Shown here one piece after another: positions 15,285 to 24,044 of a DNA stretch of 64,000 nucleotides. Source of the DNA: Roseibium alexandrii DFL-11 (GTDB taxonomy: Bacteria; Pseudomonadota; Alphaproteobacteria; Rhizobiales; Stappiaceae); contig NZ_CM011002.1 in the NCBI RefSeq assembly GCF_000158095.2, positions 3,886,703 through 3,950,702 on the forward strand, written 5' to 3'. The notes under the pieces were generated by a model. That model had not been told where the DNA came from. It made no database searches and saw only the letters and a list, made by a program, of their open reading frames with translations. A program made the translations under genes and the position numbers. Position 1 is the stretch's first letter; the number at the start of each line of letters is the position of its first letter.

Positions 15285-17882
15285 GTGCCTTTGCACACCA
15301 ATGACGACAAGCCGGATCCGATCCGGAACGAGGCCGTGGAACATGCTGGCTGGCCTGCCCTGATCCGGTCACGGCTGAACCGTCTTGTTCGGCACAGCAC
15401 ATGGGCGCTGTTTGCCGAGCGTTGCTGGCGGGCCCTGTTCCCTCTGTTGATCGTCGTTGTTTTGTTTGTCGGTGTCTCCTGGCTTGGGCTATGGCTGGTC
15501 TTGCCGGTTTGGATGGGGCCAATTGGTGTTGTCCTGTTCCTGGGGGCCGCCATTTGGGTGTCCCGTGATCTGTTGAAGATCTCCTGGCCGACCCGCGGCG
15601 AAGCTTTGACCCGGGTGGAACAATCTTCCGAATATGGTCACCGACCGCTGACCACACTTGAGGATGAACTCTCCGTTGGTGCCGGTGATCGCCAGAGTGA
15701 AGCAATCTGGATGCTGCATCAGCGGCGCACGGCACAGGCGCTGGCCGACATCCGCTCCAAAGGCCCGCAGCCCAAAGCCTACCGCCGTGACCCTCTCGCC
15801 ATTCGCGTTGTCGCGGTGTGCCTTGTCCTGATCGGCTTTTTTGCAGCCGGACCGCAATTGAATGAGCGCTTGGGGTCTGCGTTCCGCAACCCGTTTACGA
15901 CCGTTGAGCCACCCAGCCGCCTGGATGCCTGGGTGACGCCGCCGCTTTATACCAGCGAGCCACCAATCTATCTGACTGGTGAAAGCGCGCAGTTGAGAGA
16001 TCCGGGCGCGCCGATATCAGTTCCTGAGGGTTCCGTTCTCGTTGTTCGCACACAAGGCGCGAAAGAACTTGTGATGACCTTCTCGGAAGGGGCTGAGGGC
16101 GAACCCGAAGTCATCGACCCCGCAACGGATGGGCCTCAGTCGAGTGCACAAGCGGGGATGCTGCTTCCAGAAGAACGCCGGTTGACGCTTGAGACGACTG
16201 GTATTGTCGATCTGAAGTCTGGAAACGATCCGTTCCTCACCTTTGTCTTTGCCGTCCGCCCGGATGATGCTCCGGTCATCCGTTTGACGGACGACCCGGA
16301 AGAGCAGTTGAGCGGGGCACTGAAGTTTTCTTATCTCGTCAATGACGACTATGGCGTTGTTTCGGCGGAAGCCCGTATCACGCCGTTGCCAGATCCCAAC
16401 CGGGCTGACGGTCATGTGCCGCGCCCGTTGGTGGATGCCCCAATTTTTCCGCTTTCCCTTCCTCCGCAGGCTGGGACCGCGAAAACAGGCGAAACAATCC
16501 GGGATCTGACATCTCACCCCTGGGCCGGGTCCGAAGTGGATTTGAACCTTCTGGCGCGTGATCAGGCTGGACAAGAAGGCATCTCACCACACTACCGGAT
16601 CACGTTGCCGCAACGCCGGTTCAGCAAACCGCTTGCGCGTGCAGTTGTGGAACAGCGGCGCAATCTGGCTCTGGATGCGCAAAACCATCCGACGGTCATC
16701 ACGTCGTTTGACGCCTTGATGCTGGCCCCTGACGTCTTCGACGTGCAGGCTCGCACCTATCTCGGAATGGACTTCGCCTATCGCCAATTGATCAAGGCGA
16801 ATACGGACGAAGAACTCAAAACGCTTCTGCCGTTGTTGTGGGATCTGGCGCTGTCGATCGAAGACGGCGATCTGTCGATGGCAGAGCGGAAGCTGCGCGA
16901 AGCACAGGAGGCATTGCGCAAGGCGTTGGAAGAAGGGGCGAGTGACGAGGAAATCGCGCGGCTTACGCAGGAACTGCGTCAGGCGCTGAGCGAGTATATG
17001 CAAGCGCTCGCCGAACAAATGCAGCGCAATCCGCAAGCCATGCAACCCTTCAACGGCGACCAGCAATCCCTCAGCCAGCAGGACTTGAGCGAGATGCTGG
17101 ACCGCATTGAAGAACTCGCCCGCACCGGGTCACGGGATGCTGCCCGTGAACTCTTGGCTCAGATGCAGCAAATGCTGGAAAATCTGCAGGCCGGGCGGCC
17201 GCAGATGATGCCAAACAACATGTCCAGCGAAATGATGGAGATGCTCAATGAGCTCGGCGAGATGATCCAACGCCAGCAGCAACTCATGGACAACACCCAT
17301 CAGTTCAATCAGGACCAGCAGCAACAGCGTCAGGGTGAGCGCCAGCCCGGTCAGCAAGGCCAGCAACAACAAGGGCAGCAGCAACAGCTCACGCAAGAGC
17401 AACTACAGCAGATGCTGGATCAGCTTCAGCAGGGCCAGGGCGAATTGGCTCAAAAGCTCCAGGAACTCATGGAGCAGATGAACCAGAATGGCATGGGTCA
17501 GAACCAGGCGCTCGGTGAGGCGGGTGAATCCATGGGACAAGCCCAGGAGTCGCTCGGCGAAGGTCAGGGACAACAAGCGCTCGGGCAGCAGGGTGATGCG
17601 CTGGATGCTTTGCGGCGCGGCGCGCAAGGCATGACCGAACAGATGATGGGCCAGGGCGAAGGAGCTGGAAATCCAAGCGGACCGTCGCCGATGGACGAAG
17701 ATCCGCTCGGCCGTCCGCGCCGGACCGAGGGTCCTGACTTCAACAACAGGGTTCAGATCCCTGACGAAATTGATGTTCAGCGGGCTCGGCGGATTCTCGA
17801 AGAACTGCGCCGCCGGTTCTCAGATCCCTCCCGTCCGCAACTTGAGCTGGAATACCTTGAGCGCCTGTTGAAGCGGTACTGA
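15285..17882 (+). CDS. TIGR02302/DUF4175 family membrane protein with Gln-rich coiled coil
   Basis: An 865-residue protein of a family found across Hyphomicrobiales. Three N-terminal helices (about 50-68, 72-90, 166-185) are followed by a large region, presumably periplasmic, of beta-rich sequence (to about residue 440). A helical segment rich in Gln, Met and Glu follows (about 560-790: LEQLQQMLDQLQQGQG-like heptads), then a conserved C-terminal block (NNRVQIPDEIDVQRARRIL...LERLLKRY). GTG at 15285 abuts a GGAG; TTG at 15291 has GGAGG 5 bases ahead and may be the real start. Function not established; the lysA neighbourhood is conserved. Confidence 0.85.
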   Translation: MPLHTNDDKPDPIRNEAVEHAGWPALIRSRLNRLVRHSTWALFAERCWRALFPLLIVVVLFVGVSWLGLWLVLPVWMGPIGVVLFLGAAIWVSRDLLKISWPTRGEALTRVEQSSEYGHRPLTTLEDELSVGAGDRQSEAIWMLHQRRTAQALADIRSKGPQPKAYRRDPLAIRVVAVCLVLIGFFAAGPQLNERLGSAFRNPFTTVEPPSRLDAWVTPPLYTSEPPIYLTGESAQLRDPGAPISVPEGSVLVVRTQGAKELVMTFSEGAEGEPEVIDPATDGPQSSAQAGMLLPEERRLTLETTGIVDLKSGNDPFLTFVFAVRPDDAPVIRLTDDPEEQLSGALKFSYLVNDDYGVVSAEARITPLPDPNRADGHVPRPLVDAPIFPLSLPPQAGTAKTGETIRDLTSHPWAGSEVDLNLLARDQAGQEGISPHYRITLPQRRFSKPLARAVVEQRRNLALDAQNHPTVITSFDALMLAPDVFDVQARTYLGMDFAYRQLIKANTDEELKTLLPLLWDLALSIEDGDLSMAERKLREAQEALRKALEEGASDEEIARLTQELRQALSEYMQALAEQMQRNPQAMQPFNGDQQSLSQQDLSEMLDRIEELARTGSRDAARELLAQMQQMLENLQAGRPQMMPNNMSSEMMEMLNELGEMIQRQQQLMDNTHQFNQDQQQQRQGERQPGQQGQQQQGQQQQLTQEQLQQMLDQLQQGQGELAQKLQELMEQMNQNGMGQNQALGEAGESMGQAQESLGEGQGQQALGQQGDALDALRRGAQGMTEQMMGQGEGAGNPSGPSPMDEDPLGRPRRTEGPDFNNRVQIPDEIDVQRARRILEELRRRFSDPSRPQLELEYLERLLKRY

Positions 17883-17908
17883 TTTGAGTTCGGTATAAAG
17901 TAAGGCAC

Positions 17909-17937
17909 AAAAAACCCCGCTCCTGGCGGGGTTTTTT
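17909..17937. terminator. bidirectional rho-independent terminator
   Basis: AAAAAACCCCGC pairs with GCGGGGTTTTTT around a 5-base loop, giving a T run on both strands. It sits between the convergent TIGR02302 gene and cpdR and can end both transcripts. Confidence 0.95.
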
Positions 17938-17959
17938 ATTGGATCACTGCTGTAACAGT

Positions 17960-18355
17960 TTAGGCGTAACGCCGGTTCGCCTGTGGCTGCACACCGGAGA
18001 TTGCACCACGAACCGCAGCGCGAATATCAGCAAGAGAAAACGGCTTTGTGACCACGTCATGCACGAGAGCATCGAGCCCGCTGGCGCGCTCCCGCTGGTC
18101 TGCAAAGCCTGTCATCAGGAGAATTGGAAGGTTTGGGTAGTCTCGCGCGGTGTGAAGCGCCAATGCGATCCCATCCATCACAGGCATTTTGATGTCGGAA
18201 AGGAGCAGGTCGTAGCTGCCCTTTTCTCTGGTCAGGATCTCCACAGCTTCGCCGCCGTCCTCCGCCGGGTCCACAGTGTGGCCGTCGAGTTCCAGCGCTC
18301 TTTTCACGAAGCTGCGCACTGCTTCATCATCTTCTGTAAGAAGAATGCGAGCCAT
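17960..18355 (-). CDS. cpdR: CpdR-type single-domain response regulator
   Basis: A 131-residue receiver domain with no output domain. The acidic pocket is EDD (residues 8-10), the phospho-acceptor is Asp54 in LLSDIKMPVMDG, the conserved Thr is Thr82 in LLMTGFAD, and Lys104 is in VVTKPFS. The N-terminus MARILLTEDDEAVRSFVKRAL and the length match CpdR, which in its unphosphorylated state delivers ClpXP to cell-cycle substrates such as CtrA or PdeA. The ATG at 18355 has GGGAGAG ahead; a GTG at 18361 overlaps the hpt stop but leaves no spacer. Translation is probably coupled to hpt. Confidence 0.85.
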   Translation of the reverse strand: MARILLTEDDEAVRSFVKRALELDGHTVDPAEDGGEAVEILTREKGSYDLLLSDIKMPVMDGIALALHTARDYPNLPILLMTGFADQRERASGLDALVHDVVTKPFSLADIRAAVRGAISGVQPQANRRYA

Positions 18356-18357
18356 GC

Positions 18358-18918
18358 TCACTCTCCCGTCTTGCCGTCCGTTGCCTCCGCCTTTGGCGGA
18401 ACCACGTAACCAATGAAGGGCAATTGCCTCCAGGCGTGCCCCATATCCATACCGTATCCGACGACAAACTTATCAGGACAGGTAAAGCCAACGTAATCAG
18501 CAGATATGGCAGCTTTGCGGCGCTCTGGCTTGTCTAGCAAGGCTGCGATCTGTACCGATTTGGCGCCCCGATTGATCAATCGATCTTTCGCAAACGCCAG
18601 TGTCCGACCGGATTCCAGGATATCATCCACGAGAATTATGTCCCGGCCGTTAACGTCACTTTCGACATCGCGCAATATGCGGATGTCCTGGCTTTCGGTG
18701 CCAGCTCCATAAGAAGATAGATGGATGAACTCCATCTCCGGTTCAAGACCCACACGATGCATAGCGCGCACCAAATCGGCTGCGAAGATAAAACTTCCCT
18801 TCAAAACGGCGACCACCAGCAAGCGGTCCGGATCGGCTTTGGTGATCTCCCCTGCCAGCGAGGCGACCCGCTTTGCAATGGTGTCTTCGTCATAAAGGGT
18901 GAAAATGTTGGCTGTCAT
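18358..18918 (-). CDS. hpt: hypoxanthine phosphoribosyltransferase
   Basis: Purine salvage: hypoxanthine (or guanine) plus PRPP to IMP (GMP). The 186-residue protein has the PRPP signature IILVDDILESGRTL, the loop VAVLKGSFIFAADLVRA and the C-terminal base-site VGFTCPDKFVVGYGMD. Start at ATG 18918; a GTG two codons upstream overlaps the preceding stop as GTGA. It sits between the zinc-ribbon gene and cpdR, with overlapping or nearly overlapping ends throughout. Confidence 0.93.
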   Translation of the reverse strand: MTANIFTLYDEDTIAKRVASLAGEITKADPDRLLVVAVLKGSFIFAADLVRAMHRVGLEPEMEFIHLSSYGAGTESQDIRILRDVESDVNGRDIILVDDILESGRTLAFAKDRLINRGAKSVQIAALLDKPERRKAAISADYVGFTCPDKFVVGYGMDMGHAWRQLPFIGYVVPPKAEATDGKTGE

Positions 18919-18920
18919 GG

Positions 18921-19874
18921 TCACTCGAGAACGATATTGCGCTGGTCGCGATCAACGAACCGCACCTGAATGTCGGAAGCCCCGGCTGGCGGATCCGCCA
19001 GAATGGTTCTGAACCGGGTTTCATCAAGGGCGTTCAGGTTTTTTGTTCGGGGTTCGACGGTCCAGGCATAAACTTCCTGAAAGTCTGCACTTCGTATGGA
19101 CAACCGGACCGCGGGGACGCTGTTTCTTTCTTTCTGTAGGTTTCGAATGGAGCCTTCTACTACAAGAACACGCCGCCCGTCTTCTACTTCCATAAAAGTT
19201 CTGAGATTTCTGAATTCCAATCCACGCAAGTTCACCCCCAGGCCGACCATGCTGTACAAGCTTGCAAGGTCCGGGGATTGTTTGACCAACGTATCGCGCA
19301 TCAAGACCAGCATCACCGTCATGGCAAGTGCGCCGCCGAGCAGCAAAACACCTCCGATACGCCGGAAATTCCGCCGCAGGAGCCAGTCGATGATTGCTCC
19401 AATTCTGTTGGTCCGGAACTTGTCCGGATTGACTATGATTTTTGGCCGTTTTGCCAGTGTCTCGATATCTGCGGATTTGGGATCAGCATCTGGTGCAGCA
19501 TTTGAGGCTGTTTTTTTGTAGCCGGCCTCAGCTTTGTTTGGCGGTGTGTCCTTTTTCGGAGGCTTGACGTCCGCAACCGGCTCTGGGTCGTCCTCTCCGC
19601 CAAAGCCGTCCGGATCGTCTACTCCATCATCAGCATCGGCGGCCCAATCTTCTTCGTCCTTGGCGGTGTCTGTTTTGTTGTCTGGCTGGGGCTTGCCCGG
19701 GCTGTCGTCTTCCGTGGCATCCGCTTCGAATGCGGCGGTATCCTTGTCTTCATCTTTGGGAGAAACGAACCACCGATTGCCGCACTTGGCACATTTCACA
19801 CTGCGGCCCTCAGGCCCTAGTGCCTCAGGCTTTATTTCATAGGAAGTGCTGCATTCCGGACAGGTGATCTTCAT
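18921..19874 (-). CDS. MJ0042-type zinc-ribbon, DUF3426 membrane protein
   Basis: A 317-residue protein. The N-terminus MKITCPECSTSYEIKPEAL...VKCAKCGNRWFV is an MJ0042 zinc ribbon with two CxxC pairs. A long acidic, low-complexity linker (about residues 45-150, rich in DD, ED and DPDG) follows, then a basic patch, one membrane helix (IGGVLLLGGALAMTVMLVLM) and a C-terminal DUF3426 domain of about 110 residues. The ribbon is cytoplasmic and the DUF3426 domain periplasmic. Function unknown. AAAGG lies 9 bases before the ATG. It is divergent from ftsE across a CtrA-type box, which hints at a cell-cycle or division link. Confidence 0.82.
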   Translation of the reverse strand: MKITCPECSTSYEIKPEALGPEGRSVKCAKCGNRWFVSPKDEDKDTAAFEADATEDDSPGKPQPDNKTDTAKDEEDWAADADDGVDDPDGFGGEDDPEPVADVKPPKKDTPPNKAEAGYKKTASNAAPDADPKSADIETLAKRPKIIVNPDKFRTNRIGAIIDWLLRRNFRRIGGVLLLGGALAMTVMLVLMRDTLVKQSPDLASLYSMVGLGVNLRGLEFRNLRTFMEVEDGRRVLVVEGSIRNLQKERNSVPAVRLSIRSADFQEVYAWTVEPRTKNLNALDETRFRTILADPPAGASDIQVRFVDRDQRNIVLE

Positions 19875-20012
19875 TTGAGAAGACCTTTCGCCATGGCTAT
19901 TGAGAACTGTGTCACAATGTAAACGATCAGCGTAAATTCCGGCATGAAATATTGGACAACGGCCAGTGGGTTCAATCACAGACTTTCCACTGCGTAGTGG
20001 ACCTTTATATGT

Positions 20013-20041
20013 TTAATGCTTCGTTAACGGCGCGCGGTTAG
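20013..20041 (+). promoter_or_regulatory. CtrA-type box plus conserved GCGCGGTTAG element before ftsE
   Basis: TTAATGCTTCGTTAA fits TTAA-N7-TTAA exactly (20013-20027) and is followed after four bases by GCGCGGTTAG (20032-20041). The spacing and decamer are identical to those at 10248-10276. It is 30 bases before the ftsE start and also upstream of the divergent zinc-ribbon gene. Confidence 0.65.
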
Positions 20042-20070
20042 CGTGCAGCCCATCAACAGGAGTCGCGGGC

Positions 20071-20730
20071 GTGATCCGTTTCGAAAATGTCGGATTAAGA
20101 TATGGCATGGGTCCGGAGATCCTGCAGGACCTCACATTTCACATCGAGCCGCAATCCTTTCAGTTTCTGACCGGGCCGTCAGGTGCCGGGAAAACCAGCT
20201 TGATCCGGTTGCTCTTTATGTCTTTGCGCCCGACGCGCGGGCTGATCAACGTGTTTGGCCGGGATATGAGTGTGATCAGCAAGCAGGAACTTCCTGCTCT
20301 CCGGCGCAAAGTTGGGGTGGTGTTCCAGGACTTCAGGTTGCTGGACCATCTGACGACTTACGAAAACGTGGCCTTGCCGCTCCGGGTTGCAGGCAAGGAT
20401 GAAGCTGAATATCGCTCTGATGTGATCGACCTCCTCAAATGGGTTGGGCTTGGCGACAGAATGCATGTATTACCGCCAGTCTTGTCCGGCGGGGAAAAAC
20501 AGCGCGCCGCTATTGCCCGCGCTTTGATTACCCGTCCGGAAGTCCTGCTGGCAGATGAGCCGACCGGGAACGTTGACCCGCCACTTGCCCGCCGCCTGTT
20601 GCGCCTTTTTATCGAACTCAACAAACTTGGAACGTCCGTTGTCATTGCAACGCATGATATTGCACTCTTGGAACAGGTGGATGCCCGGCGGATGGTCCTT
20701 GCCGAGGGTCGCCTTACCATTTTCGATTAG
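20071..20730 (+). CDS. ftsE: cell division ATP-binding protein FtsE
   Basis: The ATPase of the FtsEX complex, which activates septal peptidoglycan hydrolases. Its 219 residues are standard. They include Walker A GPSGAGKTSL, Q-loop VFQDFRLLDHLTTYENVALP, ABC signature LSGGEKQRAAIARAL, Walker B VLLADEPTGNVDP and the switch His in IATHD. The start is GTG with AGGAG 8 bases ahead. ftsX follows by 7 bases. The CtrA-type site upstream suggests cell-cycle-controlled expression. Confidence 0.95.
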   Translation: MIRFENVGLRYGMGPEILQDLTFHIEPQSFQFLTGPSGAGKTSLIRLLFMSLRPTRGLINVFGRDMSVISKQELPALRRKVGVVFQDFRLLDHLTTYENVALPLRVAGKDEAEYRSDVIDLLKWVGLGDRMHVLPPVLSGGEKQRAAIARALITRPEVLLADEPTGNVDPPLARRLLRLFIELNKLGTSVVIATHDIALLEQVDARRMVLAEGRLTIFD

Positions 20731-20737
20731 GCTGGCA

Positions 20738-21778
20738 ATGGCAGGGTCCAAAAAACAAGACGGCAAAAAGGCTCCGGAAGTCTCAGTCCGGCCTCTGCGG
20801 CAGACGGGCCGGCCCAAGAAATCTGCCCGTAAGCCCGCGCCGAAATCGAAATCGGCCCCCAAAGGGGATGCTGCAAAACTCCGTCCCTCCGCAGCGATTG
20901 TACCGCCGCAGTCGGTGGCAGGACGCGCGCTGACACTCGTTGTTGCGATCATGAGTTTCCTGGCCTGTCTGACTGTTGGTGCGGTTTCGATTGTCTGGGA
21001 TGCAGCCGACGCCTGGCAAAACGATCTGGTGCGTGAAATCACAATCCAGATCCGGCCGACCGAAGGAGTCGACATGTTGCGAGAGATCGACAAGGCGGTT
21101 GCGCTCGCGCAGGAGTTTTCTGGAATTGACAATGTGCGTGCGCTCTCCGATTCCGAAACAAAGGCTCTCCTTGAGCCTTGGCTTGGCGATGGCTTGCAAC
21201 TTGATGGCCTGCCCGTACCGCGGCTCATTCAGATTACCATCGCAGATCCATCACTTTTGAACCTCGAGCAACTCCGGGCAACCATTCGCCAGAATGTGAC
21301 GGGTGCGAGCGTGGATGATCATTCGGTCTGGACCTCCCGATTGTCAGCCATGGCCGGAACAGTGGTTGCCGGCGGCTTTGCGATCATGCTTCTTGTGATG
21401 GGATCCATGGTTCTCAGTGTTGTCTTTGCAACGCAGGCAGCGATGGCCGGAAACAAGGATGTCGTCTCCGTGCTCCATTTTGTTGGCGCAGAAGACACGT
21501 TCATTGCGCGGGAATTTCAACGGCACTTCCTGGTGCTCGGCCTGAAAGGCGGGGTGTCGGGTGGTCTTGCGTCGATCGTTTGTTTCGTTCTCCTGGATAC
21601 AATGACCCGTCAGGGAACTGGGCAGGCTGGTTCCGACCAGCTCTCGGCCCTATTTGGATCGGTATCTGTGAGTCTGCCTGGCTACTTCGGCGTCTTCGGT
21701 GTGGTATTTTTGGTCGCCGTCCTGACTGCGCTCACATCTGGCCTCGCGGTTAAGGCACATTTGGCGAAAGTGGATTGA
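20738..21778 (+). CDS. ftsX: cell division protein FtsX
   Basis: The membrane partner of FtsE, 346 residues. A long basic, Pro/Lys-rich cytoplasmic N-terminus (about 1-62: VRPLRQTGRPKKSARKPAPK) precedes helix 1 (ALTLVVAIMSFLACLTVGAV). A periplasmic domain with EITIQIRP follows, then three more helices in the C-terminal half (GTVVAGGFAIMLLVMGSMVL and onwards), the FtsX layout. The extended N-terminus is longer than in E. coli but common in alphaproteobacteria. It has no strong ribosome site, so it is probably translated by coupling with ftsE. The ATG at 20738 is preferred; the frame is open well into ftsE. Confidence 0.92.
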   Translation: MAGSKKQDGKKAPEVSVRPLRQTGRPKKSARKPAPKSKSAPKGDAAKLRPSAAIVPPQSVAGRALTLVVAIMSFLACLTVGAVSIVWDAADAWQNDLVREITIQIRPTEGVDMLREIDKAVALAQEFSGIDNVRALSDSETKALLEPWLGDGLQLDGLPVPRLIQITIADPSLLNLEQLRATIRQNVTGASVDDHSVWTSRLSAMAGTVVAGGFAIMLLVMGSMVLSVVFATQAAMAGNKDVVSVLHFVGAEDTFIAREFQRHFLVLGLKGGVSGGLASIVCFVLLDTMTRQGTGQAGSDQLSALFGSVSVSLPGYFGVFGVVFLVAVLTALTSGLAVKAHLAKVD

Positions 21779-21831
21779 TTTTTGCGTAAAAATGCCGCGA
21801 AATTGGCCGAATCATCTTCTACGGTCTCTTT

Positions 21832-22563
21832 ATGACACAGGCAGATCCCGCGATTGATGCGGGCGGTAAAAACGGGACAACCCTGCCGGTCACCCGGCAC
21901 GACCCTGGCGGACATGCGCCGGGACAGTCAGGTTCTTGCGCCTCTGTGACGGAAGACTCCCGCGAAAAACGGCGCTTCGCTCTGCGAACGTTTCTTGTGG
22001 CGTGTGTCACTGTTTTCGTCGTTGGGACAACTATCCAATTTGCGAACTTTGCCAACAGGGTCTCAACGGCAACCGTTCCTGTGAGCACGCAAGCTGATGC
22101 GATCGTCGTTCTGACCGGCGGTCAGGAACGTGTCAGCGAGGCCGTCCGATTGCTGGAAGAAGGCCATGCCGGACGCCTGCTCATTTCGGGCGTGCATCCT
22201 GGAACCACGCGCAAACAGATTGCCGTCGTCACAGCATCTGCGAAACCGCTGGAAGAAGGCAGCGTGGAGCTGGACCGTGTTGCCTTGAACACGGCTGGCA
22301 ACGCGACTGAGACCGCAAACTGGGTTCGCAAGAACGGGTTCGACTCTCTTCTTGTGGTCACAAGCGCGTATCATTTGCCGCGCGCAACTGCAGAACTGTC
22401 CGGAGCCTTGCCTGACGTGACGCTTATCGGATACCCGGTCTTCGCAAAGGATCTTCAACTTGAAGCCTGGCACACAAAGCCGGCCACGATCCGTCTTCTC
22501 ATCCGCGAATATGTGAAGTATACCGTCGCACGACTTCGAATTGCCGTGCGCAGCATGAGCTGA
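21832..22563 (+). CDS. YdcF/ElyC-family (DUF218) membrane protein
   Basis: A 243-residue protein with a Gly/Pro-rich cytoplasmic N-terminus (1-50), one membrane helix (about 53-73, FLVACVTVFVVGTTIQFANF) and a periplasmic DUF218 domain. Conserved blocks are DAIVVLTGGQERVSEAVRLLE, LLISGVHPG, NTAGNATETANWV and LLVVTSAYHLPRA. Relatives (SanA, ElyC, YdcF) affect envelope integrity. It lies between ftsX and plsC in a conserved cell-envelope cluster and is probably transcribed with them. Confidence 0.88.
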   Translation: MTQADPAIDAGGKNGTTLPVTRHDPGGHAPGQSGSCASVTEDSREKRRFALRTFLVACVTVFVVGTTIQFANFANRVSTATVPVSTQADAIVVLTGGQERVSEAVRLLEEGHAGRLLISGVHPGTTRKQIAVVTASAKPLEEGSVELDRVALNTAGNATETANWVRKNGFDSLLVVTSAYHLPRATAELSGALPDVTLIGYPVFAKDLQLEAWHTKPATIRLLIREYVKYTVARLRIAVRSMS

Positions 22564-22619
22564 GCTCTTGATCTGCGGCGTTTTAGCGGCGGTTGATCCT
22601 TACAAGCTCCACAGGTCCC

Positions 22620-23387
22620 ATGCTGGTACTGCGCTCAACGGTTTTTCAGATCCTGTTCTACTCAGTCACGCTGGTTCAGATGCTGTTGTATCTGCCAGTT
22701 CTCCTGCTGCCACGGAAGTGGGGCTGGTGGATCCCGCATGTCTGGTCCAAGTCGCTGATCCTCTTGATGAAATATGTGGCGGGTCTGAGTGTGGAGATCC
22801 GCGGCCGAGAAAACCTGCCGAGTGTTGGTTACATTGCGGCGATGAAACACCAGTCCGCTTGGGAAACCGTGGGCCTCATTCCTCTGTTTCCAAGGCCTGC
22901 CTTCATCTTGAAGCGTGAACTCAACTGGCTGCCTTTCTTCGGCTGGTACACGATGAAGTTTGATCAGATCCCGATCAATCGCGGGAAACGTTCCGAAGCA
23001 CTCGCGGCGATGATGGAGGCTGCAAGGGAAAAGATCGCAGACAAACGCCAAATTCTGATTTTCCCGGAAGGCACGCGCCGTCCAGCCGGTTCGGAGCCCA
23101 AATACAAGTTTGGGATTGCGCATCTTTATAAAAACCTGGAGTGCCCTGTTGTCCCGATCGCGCATAACGCGGGCGTTTATTGGCCACGGGCATCTTTTAT
23201 GGTTCACCCTGGAACGGTCATTGTCGAGATTCTGCCACCCATCCAACCGGGTCTGGAGGCGCAAGAGCTCTATGACAAGATGATTGACGAGATCGAGACT
23301 TCGAGCAATCGTCTGATCGAGGAAGCGCGCTCCGCCAGTAAGCCGTCGCCGGTGCTGAAAGGCATCCCGGTTTCGACCGGTGCATGA
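22620..23387 (+). CDS. plsC: 1-acyl-sn-glycerol-3-phosphate acyltransferase
   Basis: Second acylation step of phospholipid synthesis, giving phosphatidic acid. The 255-residue membrane-bound protein begins with two hydrophobic helices (VFQILFYSVTLVQMLLYLPVLL). The catalytic motif is KHQSAWET, i.e. H-x4-E instead of the usual H-x4-D; glycerol-phosphate binding is LIFPEGTRRP, with GWYTMKFDQIPINRGKR and CPVVPIAHNAG further along. The E variant recurs in alphaproteobacterial members as I recall them, so activity is likely. The stop is directly abutted by the stop of the convergent gene. Confidence 0.9.
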   Translation: MLVLRSTVFQILFYSVTLVQMLLYLPVLLLPRKWGWWIPHVWSKSLILLMKYVAGLSVEIRGRENLPSVGYIAAMKHQSAWETVGLIPLFPRPAFILKRELNWLPFFGWYTMKFDQIPINRGKRSEALAAMMEAAREKIADKRQILIFPEGTRRPAGSEPKYKFGIAHLYKNLECPVVPIAHNAGVYWPRASFMVHPGTVIVEILPPIQPGLEAQELYDKMIDEIETSSNRLIEEARSASKPSPVLKGIPVSTGA

Positions 23388-23918
23388 CTAGGGCTTGACG
23401 ATTGACTTGAGTTGCCCGGCCAGCCAAGTCAGCCCGGTATCCGTGATCTGCATCTCATCGAGATGAGCCGCCGTGTTGATGACATACTCCGGGTTCGGTC
23501 CGGATTTGCCAACTGCGCCGTTGACGATTTCCAGCTGTTTTTCCAACGGCAGCGCCCCGGCATATTGCGGATGGCCATGATCAACCATGTAAACGAGGGC
23601 TTCCACTTTCTGGCCACTGTCCAGAGAGATGTTGTGCCAGTGTTCCTTGTAGACCATGGTCGTTTGCTCGCGGGCGCGGAGGTATTCGAGCGTTGTCGGC
23701 CAGTTCTCAGTTGCGACCTGATAGGCCATGCCCCGGCAGGTGCCGCCATTGTCTAGACCGAAGACAAGGCCGGGCCGGGCTTCGGTGCCCCGGTGGACCC
23801 ACGAATAAACGCATAAGGACCGATGGGCACCATGCAGAAGAGCAGGTTCGGCATGCAAGTGGTCAAATCCTGGGTTCCACATCAATGACCCGTAGCCAAA
23901 CACCCAAAAATCGCTCAT
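23388..23918 (-). CDS. ChaC-like glutathione-specific gamma-glutamylcyclotransferase
   Basis: A 176-residue cyclotransferase, degrading glutathione to 5-oxoproline and Cys-Gly. It starts MSDFWVFGYGSLMWNPGF, the substrate-binding YGSL loop of the fold, and has RGTEARPGLVFGL and GGTCRGMAYQV. The catalytic Glu is in LEYLRAREQTTMVYKE. AGGA lies 5 bases before the ATG at 23918; the longer frame to 23984 has no support. It is convergent with plsC with no gap. Confidence 0.88.
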   Translation of the reverse strand: MSDFWVFGYGSLMWNPGFDHLHAEPALLHGAHRSLCVYSWVHRGTEARPGLVFGLDNGGTCRGMAYQVATENWPTTLEYLRAREQTTMVYKEHWHNISLDSGQKVEALVYMVDHGHPQYAGALPLEKQLEIVNGAVGKSGPNPEYVINTAAHLDEMQITDTGLTWLAGQLKSIVKP

Positions 23919-24044
23919 ATCATCCTGTCTCTTCGCTGCCGCCCGGTCACAAGCCATGTGGTTACGGACATGCCGGGATACCAAGCGTTGCCGGTCGTTT
24001 CAATGCTGCCGCGATTTGTTTGATGCCTGAAGGAGAATTCATTC

